A stretch of DNA of 64,000 nucleotides from Ophiura sarsii (taxonomy: Eukaryota > Echinodermata > Ophiuroidea > Amphilepidida > Ophiuridae): contig CM069446.1 in NCBI GenBank assembly GCA_035610835.1, positions 51,561,625 through 51,625,624 on the forward strand. Direction: 5' to 3'. This document shows, in pieces, positions 38,901-48,284 of this stretch. The stretch's first letter is position 1, and each line of letters begins with the position of its first letter. The position numbers and the translations under genes are program-made. The notes under the pieces were generated by a model that saw only the letters and a program-made list of their open reading frames with translations, did no database searches and was not told the origin of the DNA.

Positions 38901-41176
38901 GAATTAGGTTGGAGATATACCTTTAAGTGAAATGTGGCTTGGAATATGCCTAATACGAATTAATATGACCCATTTTAAACAATTTTCATCATTAGTACAA
39001 TCTGCCTACATTGTAACTCACAATGCTGACTTAGGCAGAATTGCAATTGTACATTTATCAACACTTTTGATAGGTCAATGACTTAGGTATCATAACAGCA
39101 TGTGCATAATGTAATGAAGTCATTTTTATGAAAAAAAACTCAATTTCGCTGAAAAGTGAATTAGGCAATTATCGAAGCAGTCTGACGATATTATGATGAG
39201 TTGCTGTGTATATCAAAACATATCATTTGGTTCTCAGTGATAATTGTGACCATGGCGGGTGTTGTGTAGGTGTGTTCATGCCTATAGGTATTGAGCATAG
39301 TGTGCTGGAGCCTTGAGTAATCTTGTAAGTTGTAGGCATACGTTTTTTAATGGGTCGTCATGGTTGTTGTGTGTATTATTGCCGGGTTTTTTTTCTTCGA
39401 AAATCGATTTCACTTAACTAGGAAAACACATTCCACAATAAAAAAAAAATCAATTTTGTTTTTGTTAACATTTTGATAAAATTAAATTAATCGTTAAATG
39501 TTGGGAACATTCAAAAAATAATCGTTAACATTTTGAGCAAATACTCGTTGCTCGAATATATGGATGTTATTACTGTATCACATTTTGTATCACGTTTGTT
39601 ACAGGAATCCCACCCTTGTTAAACGTCTACTAAAATGGTTTGAAGTCGATCTGTTTAAAAAACCCGCGACTCTATCATTGATCGCGATAATATTCGCTTA
39701 CGTGTATGGCTACCAAACATGGATTATTTATTTAGTGCCTAACGCCGTTGACAAAGGTCTAAAACCATACAGAGCGACTGCGTTGGCAACCACAGGAGGG
39801 GTCGGACAACTGATTGGACTGTCAGTCACTGGATTCGTGATTGATGTTGGTGTTTTAACGGCCAATATGGTAGGTATTAGAGTGGGTGTTGTTAACGATA
39901 ACCCTAACCCTGCCATATACCACAATATACCACGACGGGGCACGTTGGTACCACCCGGCGTGGAAGTTTTTGGTTGAAAAAAAATGGACCCAGCCCATAT
40001 AGTTTGCGCAATACACTGCGCAAACTAACTTTGACAGCGGTGGTGTAGTGGGGAATTCTTCGTTTCTGGTGCGAGAGGTCCCTGGATCAAATCCCGGGGG
40101 ATCGGGGGGATATTTTGGCCCATTTTCCGCGTTGAAGAAAAAATTCTGAAAAAAGTGGGCGGTAGAGTTAGGGTTAAGAAACAATTTTTTGAATTTTTTT
40201 TTTCTGATTTTTTTTCTGATTCTGAGGTCCCTGGATCGAATCCCGGGGGATCGGGCGAATATTTTGGCCGATTTTCCGCGTTGGAGGAAAAAATCCAAGG
40301 CCAGATGTCTGAAAATAATACTTAAACTGAATTGTGCATTAGTTATTCTAGAACTAATTCCACATGTCCCTATAATTGTAAAGATAAAAACACAACCTAC
40401 AGTTAGTAAAGCAAACATCTTTTTAAAATTCTATTGTGTAGGTCTGTCTATTGGCCTTGCTATCCATCGGTCTATCGTACGCCGTGAATCCTTGGAGTAA
40501 TACATTTCTTAGTCTGGCTGTAAATTCCTTGATCTTCGGATATGGAAATGCCTCTATAGCAGTCGCGTTTTTGAGGAAGGCGAAAGATATCACTCGAGGG
40601 GAAAGCATCGCAACTCTGCTCAGTTATCTGTGGTTTATTGGAGCCGTTGGACGACTGATAAGCGGATCTATAACAGGTCAGTGGTGTATCATATTATTGT
40701 TTTTATTGAAAGGGGTGCATTCCAAACAAGTCCCCTAGCTAGGTATTCTAGAAAACCTTACCAAAAATCTCGAAGAGGAATCCAGAGAAACCCCAAAGTT
40801 GAACAACTATACTATCAGTTTTATATCCCTCACGTTCAATAGCAAGGTCAATTGATAGTTCGTTGAAGTATTTGTTTGCAAGTGCCTATACAATTAGATT
40901 GATATACCTTTTAGTGGCAAAGTTATCTTTGACATGTTTGAAACAATTTTGGAATGTCGTCAGACAGCCGCATGGAAAGTGTAAAGTATAAACTTTCTCT
41001 CCAAAATAGTTTAGAAAACGGCCATTATTAACAATGTTTTGTTTGTTTTTCCATATTCAGGAATAGTTTTCGACCAAACCGGAAGTTACGATGCTTCTTT
41101 TCTCATTGCTGCCGGTGTACAATTTACGACAGCCATACTACTCGGTGTCGAAATGACATATTCTTACATACCGTAG
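35680..41176 (+). CDS. Monocarboxylate-transporter-like MFS protein (SLC16-like), complete, 7 exons
   Basis: Seen: exons 35680-35905, 36597-36740, 37378-37514, 38012-38151, 39605-39869, 40442-40676 and 41061-41176 have AG/GT borders and compatible phases and join to 420 codons plus TAG. The ATG is two bases after an AG, so a 5' non-coding exon is likely upstream. Family marks: a TM1 motif reduced from the usual DGGWGWVV to DGIYAWFV; a TM5-like motif EYFDKKYALASAFLSAGRP resembling YFxKRRxLAxGxAxAGxxxG; about twelve hydrophobic segments with a central loop rich in K and R. Known: SLC16 proteins move monocarboxylates, aromatic amino acids, thyroid hormone or creatine across the plasma membrane. 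The substrate cannot be set here. At 420 residues it is slightly short, from short termini. Inverted-repeat elements sit in introns 1, 2 and 4 and SINE-like sequence in intron 5. Confidence 0.88.
36105..36430. repeat. TATACTCCCTTTCATA-ended element in SLC16-like intron 1
   Basis: Ends tatactccctttcatattcc and attatgaaagggagtata plus ccttggacataa / ttatgtccaagg. 326 bp. The interior is CpG-rich, with cgtacg and tacgta words. Confidence 0.85.
36597..36740 (+). CDS. SLC16-like exon 2: TM3-4 region
   Basis: Phase 1 to 1. The peptide AVLASPFVKHFQSRYLIMG, then a glycine-rich helix, fits the conserved loop and helix between TM2 and TM4 of MFS carriers. Acceptor ttttcag, donor gtaaga. Confidence 0.85.
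37092..37338. repeat. AACACTTTCCACGCGG-ended element in SLC16-like intron 2, full copy
   Basis: 247 bp between TTAA on both sides: ttaacactttccacgcggct and cgcgtggaaagtgttaa. TTAA borders suggest a piggyBac-type mover (inference). Other copies: 47128-47373, 50739-50974, and parts at 25770, 35385 and 40948. Confidence 0.85.
37378..37514 (+). CDS. SLC16-like exon 3: TM4-5 signature
   Basis: Phase 1 to 0. Contains GIGQRYSFLVIFSVLPEYFD and then KKYALASAFLSAGRPIG, the second monocarboxylate-transporter signature. The acceptor lies 39 bases after the end of a 247-bp inverted-repeat element (37092-37338), so that element is in the branch-point neighbourhood. Confidence 0.9.
38012..38151 (+). CDS. 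SLC16-like exon 4: TM6 and start of central loop
   Basis: Phase 0 to 2. One helix (GTVLLMGAISFHTVVAGALL) and then K-P-Q-R-Q-V-Y-R leads into the cytoplasmic middle loop. Acceptor cttgtag, donor gtatgt. Confidence 0.85.
38297..38705. repeat. TAGTATAGGTNAGCCCGGA-ended element in SLC16-like intron 4
   Basis: Left tagtataggtgagcccgga, right tccgggctgacctatacta. 409 bp, non-coding. Confidence 0.82.
38725..39190. mobile_element. TCGTCAGCC-family element in SLC16-like intron 4
   Basis: 466 bp. The end TATCGTCAGCCTGCTTCGAT is at 38725 and its complement at 39158-39190; a third, inverted copy at 38799-38832 makes the first 108 bp a hairpin. No coding sequence. Confidence 0.85.
39605..39869 (+). CDS. 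SLC16-like exon 5: TM7-9
   Basis: Phase 2 to 0. The basic loop VKRLLKWFEVDLFKKP ends the central loop; then a helix (LSLIAIIFAYVYGYQTWIIY), YLVPNAVDKGL, and TTGGVGQLIGLSVTGFVID, which matches the second-half G-x-x-x-L-x-G loop region of MFS carriers. Confidence 0.9.
40035..40150 (+). repeat. tRNA-derived SINE in SLC16-like intron 5
   Basis: A box TGGTGTAGTGG (40041-40051) and B box GGATCAAATCC (40084-40094), then gcgagaggtccctgg and a non-tRNA tail with ttttccgcgtt. A shortened second copy of the B box and tail is at 40224-40296. Confidence 0.7.
40442..40676 (+). CDS. SLC16-like exon 6: TM10-11
   Basis: Phase 0 to 1. Hydrophobic run (LLALLSIGLSYAV), NSLIFGYGNASIAVAFLRKA, and LSYLWFIGAVGRLISGSITG, the helix and glycine-rich turn near the C-terminal half of SLC16 proteins. 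Acceptor tgtgtag, donor gtcagt. Confidence 0.88.
40948..40984. repeat. CGCGTGGAAAGTGTT-family, short right end
   Basis: ttttggaatgtcgtcagaca...catggaaagtgt only, in intron 6 of the SLC16-like gene. Confidence 0.55.
41061..41176 (+). CDS. SLC16-like exon 7: TM12 and stop
   Basis: Begins in phase 1 with G-I-V-F-D-Q-T-G-S-Y, the family 'D-x-T-G-S-Y' stretch, then the last helix (FLIAAGVQFTTAILLGVEM) and the stop TAG at 41174-41176. There is almost no C-terminal tail. Confidence 0.88.
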
Positions 41177-41257
41177 CTGATCGGTGTCAAAATGGCATAT
41201 TCTTGATCGATTGATTGCTGATCGAGCTATGACTAAAACAACCAGTGGCGTAGCTCA

Positions 41258-41362
41258 GGGGGGGGGGGGGGGGGGGGGGCAAGGGGGTCAAATGCCCCCT
41301 GACAAACAAAACACATTTGGGCCCCCGCCCCCCACCCCCCCCCCCCCCCCCCCACCAAAAAA
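41258..41362. repeat. Poly-G and poly-C tracts
   Basis: G run at 41260-41279 and C run at 41335-41353. These make false glycine/proline frames on both strands. Confidence 0.9.
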
Positions 41363-41748
41363 AAAACCCGGGTGACAAAAAAAACCAAATATGAAAAAAT
41401 TGCGAAAATAGACCGAGGTTATTACCCAAATAGAAGGCAAAATAGTGGATGTAGTACATTTACCGTGCGATTTTTTTTGGATGTCATAAATTGTGCTATC
41501 GGTTTTTACATGTCTGAAACTGATCAATTTGGAAGTATAGCATCGTCAGCCTGCTTCGATAATTGCCTTACCCATTTTTTCTAGTTTTTAGAAAACAACA
41601 CAAATATATAAAAAGTAAGTAAGCAATTATTGAAGCAGGCTGACGATATGTTGAATAGCACCATAAATAGTGCATGTAAATTCCAACAGGAGCAGTTAAC
41701 TGTTAGATCAAATTAGGTTGGAGATATACCTTAAAGTGAAATGTGGCT

Positions 41749-42121
41749 TATGGAATAGTTTCATCAGGAATTCAGAAGAACATGATAATAATTTTCGATA
41801 GAAAATTCCAATTAGGAAACTTACTTAATTTTCCATACGGGTTTCAACAACACATCGGTTGTCTTCCTCAGTGGATTAGGTTTGATCCAGAGCTAGTGTT
41901 TCTAGTCTGTTTCTTGATTGAATGGGATGACTCAAAGATCATTGCCAGAGATGATACTAGAAATACTAGATGGATACGCGAATCAATTTGGATTCGGAGA
42001 AAAGGAGGCGTAGACCAACATAAGCACCTAATGAATGGAGACGAGGGTCTTACCAACTCAGTCATCTTTACGACTCAGTGATCCAGAGGGCGTCATCATC
42101 CGATAACGAAAATTATTATCA
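41749..42121 (+). mobile_element. Penelope-like element 3' fragment A, with target-site duplication
   Basis: Encodes IEWDDSKIIARDDTR and RWIRESIWIRRKGG, then MNGDEG: the C-terminal end of Penelope-like proteins, next to the GIY-YIG endonuclease. The 12-mer TGAAATGTGGCT is on both sides (41737-41748 and 42122-42133), so the borders are firm. Ends share catgataataattttcg in inverted form. It sits inside a TCGTCAGCC-family element. Confidence 0.75.
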
Positions 42122-42275
42122 TGAAATGTGGCTCGTTATAGGCCTAATACGAGTTAATATGACCCATTTTAAACATTTTACATTATTATTATTATATGAA
42201 ATTGTTTTTCATATGACAAATCCAAAATTAGTTGGTGTATAAAAATAAAAGGAATTATTATACTCACTTGTGACA

Positions 42276-42304
42276 GTTTCATGCTACACTGAGCACTTCA
42301 TCAG
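42276..42304 (-). ncRNA. Hammerhead-like core in Penelope fragment B (candidate)
   Basis: On the minus strand CTGATGA, a 5-bp stem GTGCT / AGCAT with a 6-base loop, then GAAAC. Its place, after the C-terminal coding end and before the inverted terminus, is where Penelope-like elements carry hammerheads. Stem I is not convincing. Confidence 0.35.
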
Positions 42305-42394
42305 ACTATTTGACATCAGCTCTCATCACAGGCATTTTTAACCTGACGACCACCGGAAGTAGAGGGCGGTCTTGATGATATTAACTGATCGTAA

Positions 42395-42720
42395 TACACC
42401 TATCAGTTGTAAGACGCACTGTACGACCCCCGGGAGTGGTGCGTCACTTTACCGAGGTGCGTCAACTTCTCATGTACCATGACGCAGCCTGTGTCAAAAA
42501 AACGACGGACCATTGCCATCCAAATACGCACCCTCAGTCAACTATCAGCCCATTCGCACCCATGTAAAGTGACGGACCTTTACGCACCCTCCGTCATTTT
42601 TTAGACGGACCAAAGGCTGCCACTGACGTACCCTCCGTCAGGAATTATTGGTAAATGACGCACCCACGACGCACCTCTCCCGGGGGGTCGTATAGTGCGT
42701 CTTACAACTGATAGGTGTAT
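42395..42720. mobile_element. Inverted-repeat element inside Penelope fragment B
   Basis: Ends TACACCTATCAGTTGTAAGA... and its complement match over about 50 bp (42395-42445, 42672-42720) with a few differences. No coding sequence; the interior repeats gacggacc and gcacc motifs in both directions. Confidence 0.85.
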
Positions 42721-43186
42721 AAATGTTGTTGAGTTGATAAGCCCCCTCGTCCTTGTTGAGAGTGGCCTTCCCCCTTCTCCGAGTCCAGGTGGACTCCTTT
42801 AACCATATTGTGGTCATATATGCGATTCCTTGTCGATGACCTTGGCCTTCTCCCACCCGATGACATGGTTCGTTGCTGCGACGTGCTCTGTTATCGCGGA
42901 TACATATTGTTCGTCGATGGACAATCCTCTACTTCTTATAATAATTCGTTTTATTATTATACACCAACTAATTTTGGATTTGTCATATGAAAAACAATTT
43001 CTTATTATAATTACTGAACAATCCTGATGAACTTACACCAGGAAACATTATTATTACAATTTGCCTAACTCTGACTTAGGCAGAATTGAAATTGTGCATT
43101 TATCAACACTTTCGATTGGTCAATGACTTAGGCATTATTACAGCATGTGCATAATGTTATAAAGTCATGAGGCAAAAAGCTAAATT

Positions 43187-43609
43187 TTGCACCTTACATA
43201 CAAGAAATCACATATGTAACAGTACGGAAAATCCGAGGATAACAATATGCTTCACGAATGGATCGTAGGGGCGTTTGTCGAGCAAACCTAAAACAAAGAC
43301 GATGAACAATAAACCAGAGCACTTGTTGATGTGTTAAAACTACGAACTAAACTTTATTTCCTCTTAATATAACATGTAAAAGTAGAATCCAAATCCAAAT
43401 CGTTACTGTAACTTAAATAATATGTGCCGATGGAGGCTGAAGCTAGGTGGACTTGATACTTGACTGGCTCGATGGAGAGTGGTTAAACTTTTCTTACATT
43501 GCAACTAGCTGTGTGGCTTGAGCAGCTGGTTGCATAGTAACCTAATAAACAATACTTAAGCAATACTTGAATTAGACTCTACTACAGAATTAAATGAGTC
43601 ACTCTAATA
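43187..43609. other. Non-coding stretch between the nested elements and the LINE
   Basis: No gene or terminus recognised. Confidence 0.45.
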
Positions 43610-45229
43610 CAATATCTAATGTTAAGCTGTTAAAGGAACATGAAGTTGGTGTAAGAATTCATAACGTATGTGTTGGTAGCCTTTTCTGGGCAGACGATGT
43701 GGTTCTTCTTGCAAATGATGAGAATTAAAAAGGATGCTCGAATTAGCTGCTAAATTTGCTATTGATTGGAAATTGAATTTTAACAATGATAAATCTAATG
43801 TTCTGATTATCGGGCAACGCATAAATAAGAATAAGTTATGGAGCTTGGGTGATAAATATATATCTGAGGTTGATTCATATAAGTATTTAGGTGTTCACAT
43901 ATCACGCAACCTCTCTGCTCATTGTCATATTCAGGAAGTAGTTAAAAAGGGTAACAGACTCATTGCATATATTAAGTCTATTATTAATAATTTTGATAAC
44001 TTTAATCGTGTACATTATGGTGATGTCCTATGGAAAACAATAGCTCTTCCATCGATAAATTATGCAAGTTCGGTGTGGTTTCCTGGTAGTCAAGCAGATG
44101 TAAAGAAAATTGAAAATCTTCAGCTTGAAATGGCACGTTACATTTTGAAAGCCCCTCGTAACACACCTCGCGCTGTACTTTATGGTGAACTCGGATGGGC
44201 ACCAATTTCCACAATTCAAGATGGCTTTAGAGCAAAATATTTCGCACGTATCATTGACATGGAGCAACATCGCTGGCCAAAATTACTTATTATCACAATG
44301 CTAAGTTTGGATATTGAGCCAATTAAACTTCGATACAAATTCTTATATTGTATTCATAATATTTTGCACAAGTGTGACCTAATTGACATCATTGATTCAG
44401 CGAAGTCTGGTAGAGCTCCATTGAATCCTCATTGGGCCAATTCAGTTAAACGCGCGATCAATAATATATCTAACATTGAATGGGAAGAAGATGTCAAATC
44501 CAAATCCTCTCTTACAGATTATTTGAGTATTAAGTACACTCCAGGCATGGAGACATACTTGTTAGATAACATTGATTTTTATGGGGCTTGTCTTAAATTC
44601 AAGATTCGTTCAAATACACTACCATTAGAGTCCAAAGTGAGTAAATGGACCCCTGATAATAATGGCACCTGTCAATTATGTGATAATGGTGTTGAGGATA
44701 CAAAACACTTTCTTTTCACTTGCATGTCACTTAATGCTATAAGAACTAATGAATATAATAATCTAGAAAAGGCTCTAATTGACTTAAATGGTATTGATGT
44801 ATGGGTGCTATTTATCTCTAGCGATCTTGATGTAAAATATAAATTAATGCTAGGTAGTACATACACCACATTTTGTAATATAAGCAATGTTAACGACTTT
44901 TATCATGTATTTGACAAATTTTGTAAGTCCTTCTCCAAGCGTGCATGGAAGGCACGATTAGAGACGAAATGCGCAAACAATGACGATTGAATTTAATATA
45001 TTTGTTCATGTATATACATGTATAGTGCCATTTTCCACGTGTGCCTGACATAATTTCAGATCAATTTTGTATGATTGACTTTGTGTCTGTATATAATATG
45101 TATCTATCTCATGGTAAAACTTTGTAATTTGTGTATATAATTGTGTATTAATCTTGTGATTTTCTGTATATGAACGCACCGTCGGGTGCCGCTGTTTTAA
45201 AAGCGTATGTTCAAATAAATAAATAAATG
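43610..45229 (+). mobile_element. 5'-truncated LINE with RT thumb and C-terminus, frameshifted
   Basis: Starts near the catalytic box (GSLFWADDVVLLAND at 43674-43720), then a stop and a frame change, then a 418-residue open frame to 44990: DWKLNFNNDKSNVLIIG, VDSYKYLGVHIS, WFPGSQADVKKIENLQ, RNTPRAVLYGELGW, and a C-terminal C-x2-C...H-x4-C motif (CQLCDNGVEDTKHFLFTC). The 3' UTR ends in an AAAT repeat at 45215-45229. Family not assigned; it differs from the element at 17756 and from the CR1-type pieces. Confidence 0.82.
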
Positions 45230-47127
45230 CAACTTTACACTTAATGGACTGGTGAAAGAGATTATCATGATGGTCAAAGTGAAGTAGACAGACCAGTTGA
45301 TTGGCTTTAAATTTACAAGACCACTTCCCAGAACTTATCAATAGAGCTAATCACAAGGATTAGGATTAAGGGTTAATAGGCAAAACTTAAATACATTTAT
45401 GACATGGTATGGTACACTCACACACTTGAATTTCAATAAAACTCTTAAGTAGGAATAATCTATCAATAAACTATCTACCCTGCATTTGTATAAACTTGAA
45501 ATCCAAAAGAGTGGTGCAAATTAACAACATTAATGTGAATTGAAGTGAATAAATTAAAACCATTTTGAAAAATGTAAAAACTAAAAACAATGTTCCGAAA
45601 ATATCAATGCCACTAAAGATAGAAATGACAAATTTGACTCAAAACATGATTATGATGGAATATAACATACATTTGAAAACATAGCTAAACATTAATTTAT
45701 GCACGATAAAAGTGCCTGTTACACATATAAAATAATTAAATATAATTTCTACTGACAAGTTACAAAATGACTTGTAAGTATTGGTATTAGTAGGCATAGC
45801 ACAAATCACGTTGCACAATCATGCAATCATTGGTATTTTATATAATTTAATTATGTTCTTGAAATTGTGGGGGGAGTGTAAATTCATTAACCTTCCTAGA
45901 AATATTTCAAATAACATATTGTATTTCAGTGGTTTTAATATAGCGCGTGAAATCTACTAATTTTCCCATTGAGTGCACGCACAGAAATCAGCTGCCTCAT
46001 TTCTTATCATAAACACCCCTGTAAGAAAGGCATTTTCCGCGAATGCTTCATTTCATATATGGGTATGTCCATGCCATATATGGTAGCCCTAACTTCCCTT
46101 ACGTCCCCAATCATGTACTATTCGAAATTATGACTGTTTCTATATATATACGAATCAACATATTTTGCTCAAAATATCTCATTTTTTGGGCAAAATTCCT
46201 TATTTTTGGGCACATTTAAAAAGTAGATATTCTATTGTGTACTACACATTTCTGAGAATGTAGGCCTATTGGTATAATTGGATTTTCAAAACAGTGAGTG
46301 TAGCACACAAGCATTTAGACATTTATCGGGACATGCATAAATTGATACAAATCAATGGTTTTACCATGGTTACAATTAAAAAGTAATGCAATATACCTTT
46401 GTTAAACATGGTGACACATATTGTGAATGTATTTAGGAATATAATCATGTCAAACAAATATGGCGTAGGGTACCTAATTTGCATTTTTGAGATTTGAATA
46501 ATTAATTGTTACTTATTTTTACTTTAAAAGATACATTTTAGCACAGGTATCCATCATACCAAATGTCATTAGTTTACTATCTACAGAACTTCAGATTTGT
46601 AGCTACTTTTTTTTTACGATTTCCACATTACGGATTGAATTTTTGCAAATATAGTAAATTTTCAGGAACCTGATGTAACACATATGGAATAAAATACACT
46701 TCTGATTTTTCATCAGCAAATAAACATGTGAGGATTGTGATGATTAATGCGTTTTTTTAGTCATTTTAAGTCAAAATAAAGAGGTACAACATTGAAAAGA
46801 AGAAAACAAATGGCTAAGAATGGCTTTTCGTGGCAGGTTTTCGACTACTTTTGGGGATTAACATGATTCTTGCACCACATTAGATCTGTTGCTAAGATCT
46901 TTAAAATGACACCTGTCCAATATATTTCAGTGTGCTATACCTAGTATTAGAGACATACACCTAGCACCAAAAGTCACGGACCAGGTGCTTTGAGGTTGCC
47001 TAATTCAAAATAGATAATCGGTACCAGAAATCTGAGATATACATTAAATGAGCAAATTTCTTCTCCGCAAGTTTGATACCTCATTCAACAAAATATGTCC
47101 GGCGAATGTCCCAACGAAAAATAAGCA
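45230..47127. other. AT-rich stretch; may hold the last exon of the lectin gene
   Basis: No coding exon could be assigned on either strand. The terminal exon of the minus-strand lectin receptor must lie below 48163 and could be here. Confidence 0.4.
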
Positions 47128-47373
47128 AGGACATTCCACGCGGCTATTAGTTTTACTATACAAAACAGATCTTTCAGAAACCTTTCTCAGCTTTCAAAGT
47201 TAATCCAAAGAATTTATGAATCAATACTAGACATGTTTATACTTATTTCAATGCATTTCCCATGGTGATTCCTAATAATATGGTAATGACATTCAGTAAT
47301 TGTGCCATATTTGAAACATTTTGTGACATTTTGGAATGCCGTCTGCAGACGCCTGCCGCGTGGTAAGTCTTAA
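47128..47373. repeat. CGCGTGGAAAGTGTT-family element, full-length
   Basis: acattccacgcggctattag to gcctgccgcgtggtaagtct; same length as 37092-37338, ends slightly changed. Confidence 0.8.
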
Positions 47374-47640
47374 CATTTGCCCAGGACTGTAACATAGCTA
47401 TTTGATCCTGGGAAGTATTTATAGAAACACTGATATTAGACACGCATATCTCAATATACCTCCAACACTTCGGAAGTAAGGTTCTAAATCATCACTTATA
47501 AATATAAATGGGAGCATACTGTATATGAGATAAGCAAATCATAAATTCATAAACATTGGCAGTAGTACCATTTCAGTAGAGGTAGGCCAAATATCTTGCA
47601 ATTGAGGAGAGAGGTTTTAAATCTTAATGTGATCATTGAT

Positions 47641-47966
47641 ATATGTACGGTGTCCTAGGAGCGCCAATTTTGCATTAAAAAACCCTATTTGTGCGAGAAT
47701 GTTTCCTATTTTTGCAACAATATTTTCAAATTATGAGATGTTTTCCTTTTTATTTTCGCAACAATATTTTGCGAGCATTTCTTCTATTTGTACAACCATA
47801 TTTATAATTTTGTGTTAGGATTAAGGCTAGGGGTTATATTAATGCAAAAACATTCTCGCAAAGTGTTTACAACAATGTTGCAAACACTGTTGAACAAGTA
47901 GAAAACATTCTCGCAAACGTGTTTTTAATGCAAAATTCGCGCTTCTAGGACACACCGTACATATGG
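47641..47966. repeat. ATGTACGGTGTCCTAG-ended element
   Basis: Left atgtacggtgtcctaggagc, right ttctaggacacaccgtacat; the arms continue with attttgcattaaaaa / tttttaatgcaaaat. 326 bp. Confidence 0.85.
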
Positions 47967-48162
47967 TTCTATGCTAAGTGCGTCGTTTTTATAGTTCATA
48001 TCCAGAACAACGACAGAGGTCTATCGTAGCGAAACCAATAACAATTATTCGTGATTGGACCGGTGTGGTTCATCTAATGTCAAATGGAATAGGTCCAAGT
48101 CAATAACAGACCGGCCAATATTTATGAATCTACTATAATAATAACGAGTTTTACACACGTAC

Positions 48163-48284
48163 CTTTTTGGCAGATATAATATCCATAATATGTGCATTCC
48201 GAGTCACGCCATTTTGATAACGGCATTGTTGTCCTGTCCATAAACACGCAGCCTCGACGAGTTGTTTTTCCTTTCCACCAAGGA
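48163..48284 (-). CDS. C-type lectin domain exon 3
   Basis: Phase 2 to 1. Reads PWWKGKTTRRGCVFMD and, at the end, SKWRDSECTYYGYYICQK: the last two core cysteines and a WRD in the place of the WND calcium motif. It ends at donor gtacgt right after ICQK, so only a short tail or a further domain can follow. Too short in ATG-started form to be noticed as an ORF. Confidence 0.85.

Larger units (their letters stand above)
42190..43048 (-). mobile_element. Penelope-like fragment B with long inverted ends
   Basis: The minus strand encodes WLKESTWTRRRGKATLNKDE then GAYQLNN, another Penelope-like C-terminus, preceded by NHVIGWEKAKVIDKES. The inverted ends are about 65 bp (42199-42262 against 42940-43001). 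The flanks repeat cattattatta on both sides. A 326-bp element is inserted inside (42395-42720). A hammerhead-like core is on the minus strand at 42276-42304. Confidence 0.7.
41541..43186. mobile_element. TCGTCAGCC-family element, split by two insertions
   Basis: Starts with TCGTCAGCCTGCTTCGATAA plus an inverted copy (41541-41651). The body matches 38833-39120 in pieces 41652-41748, 42122-42190 and 43048-43186. The right terminal repeat is missing. The gaps are the two Penelope-like insertions. Confidence 0.8.

Noticed and set aside
43024..43046. CTGATGA ... GAAAC as another hammerhead
   Set aside because: The sequence between the two boxes cannot form stem II; the match is chance.
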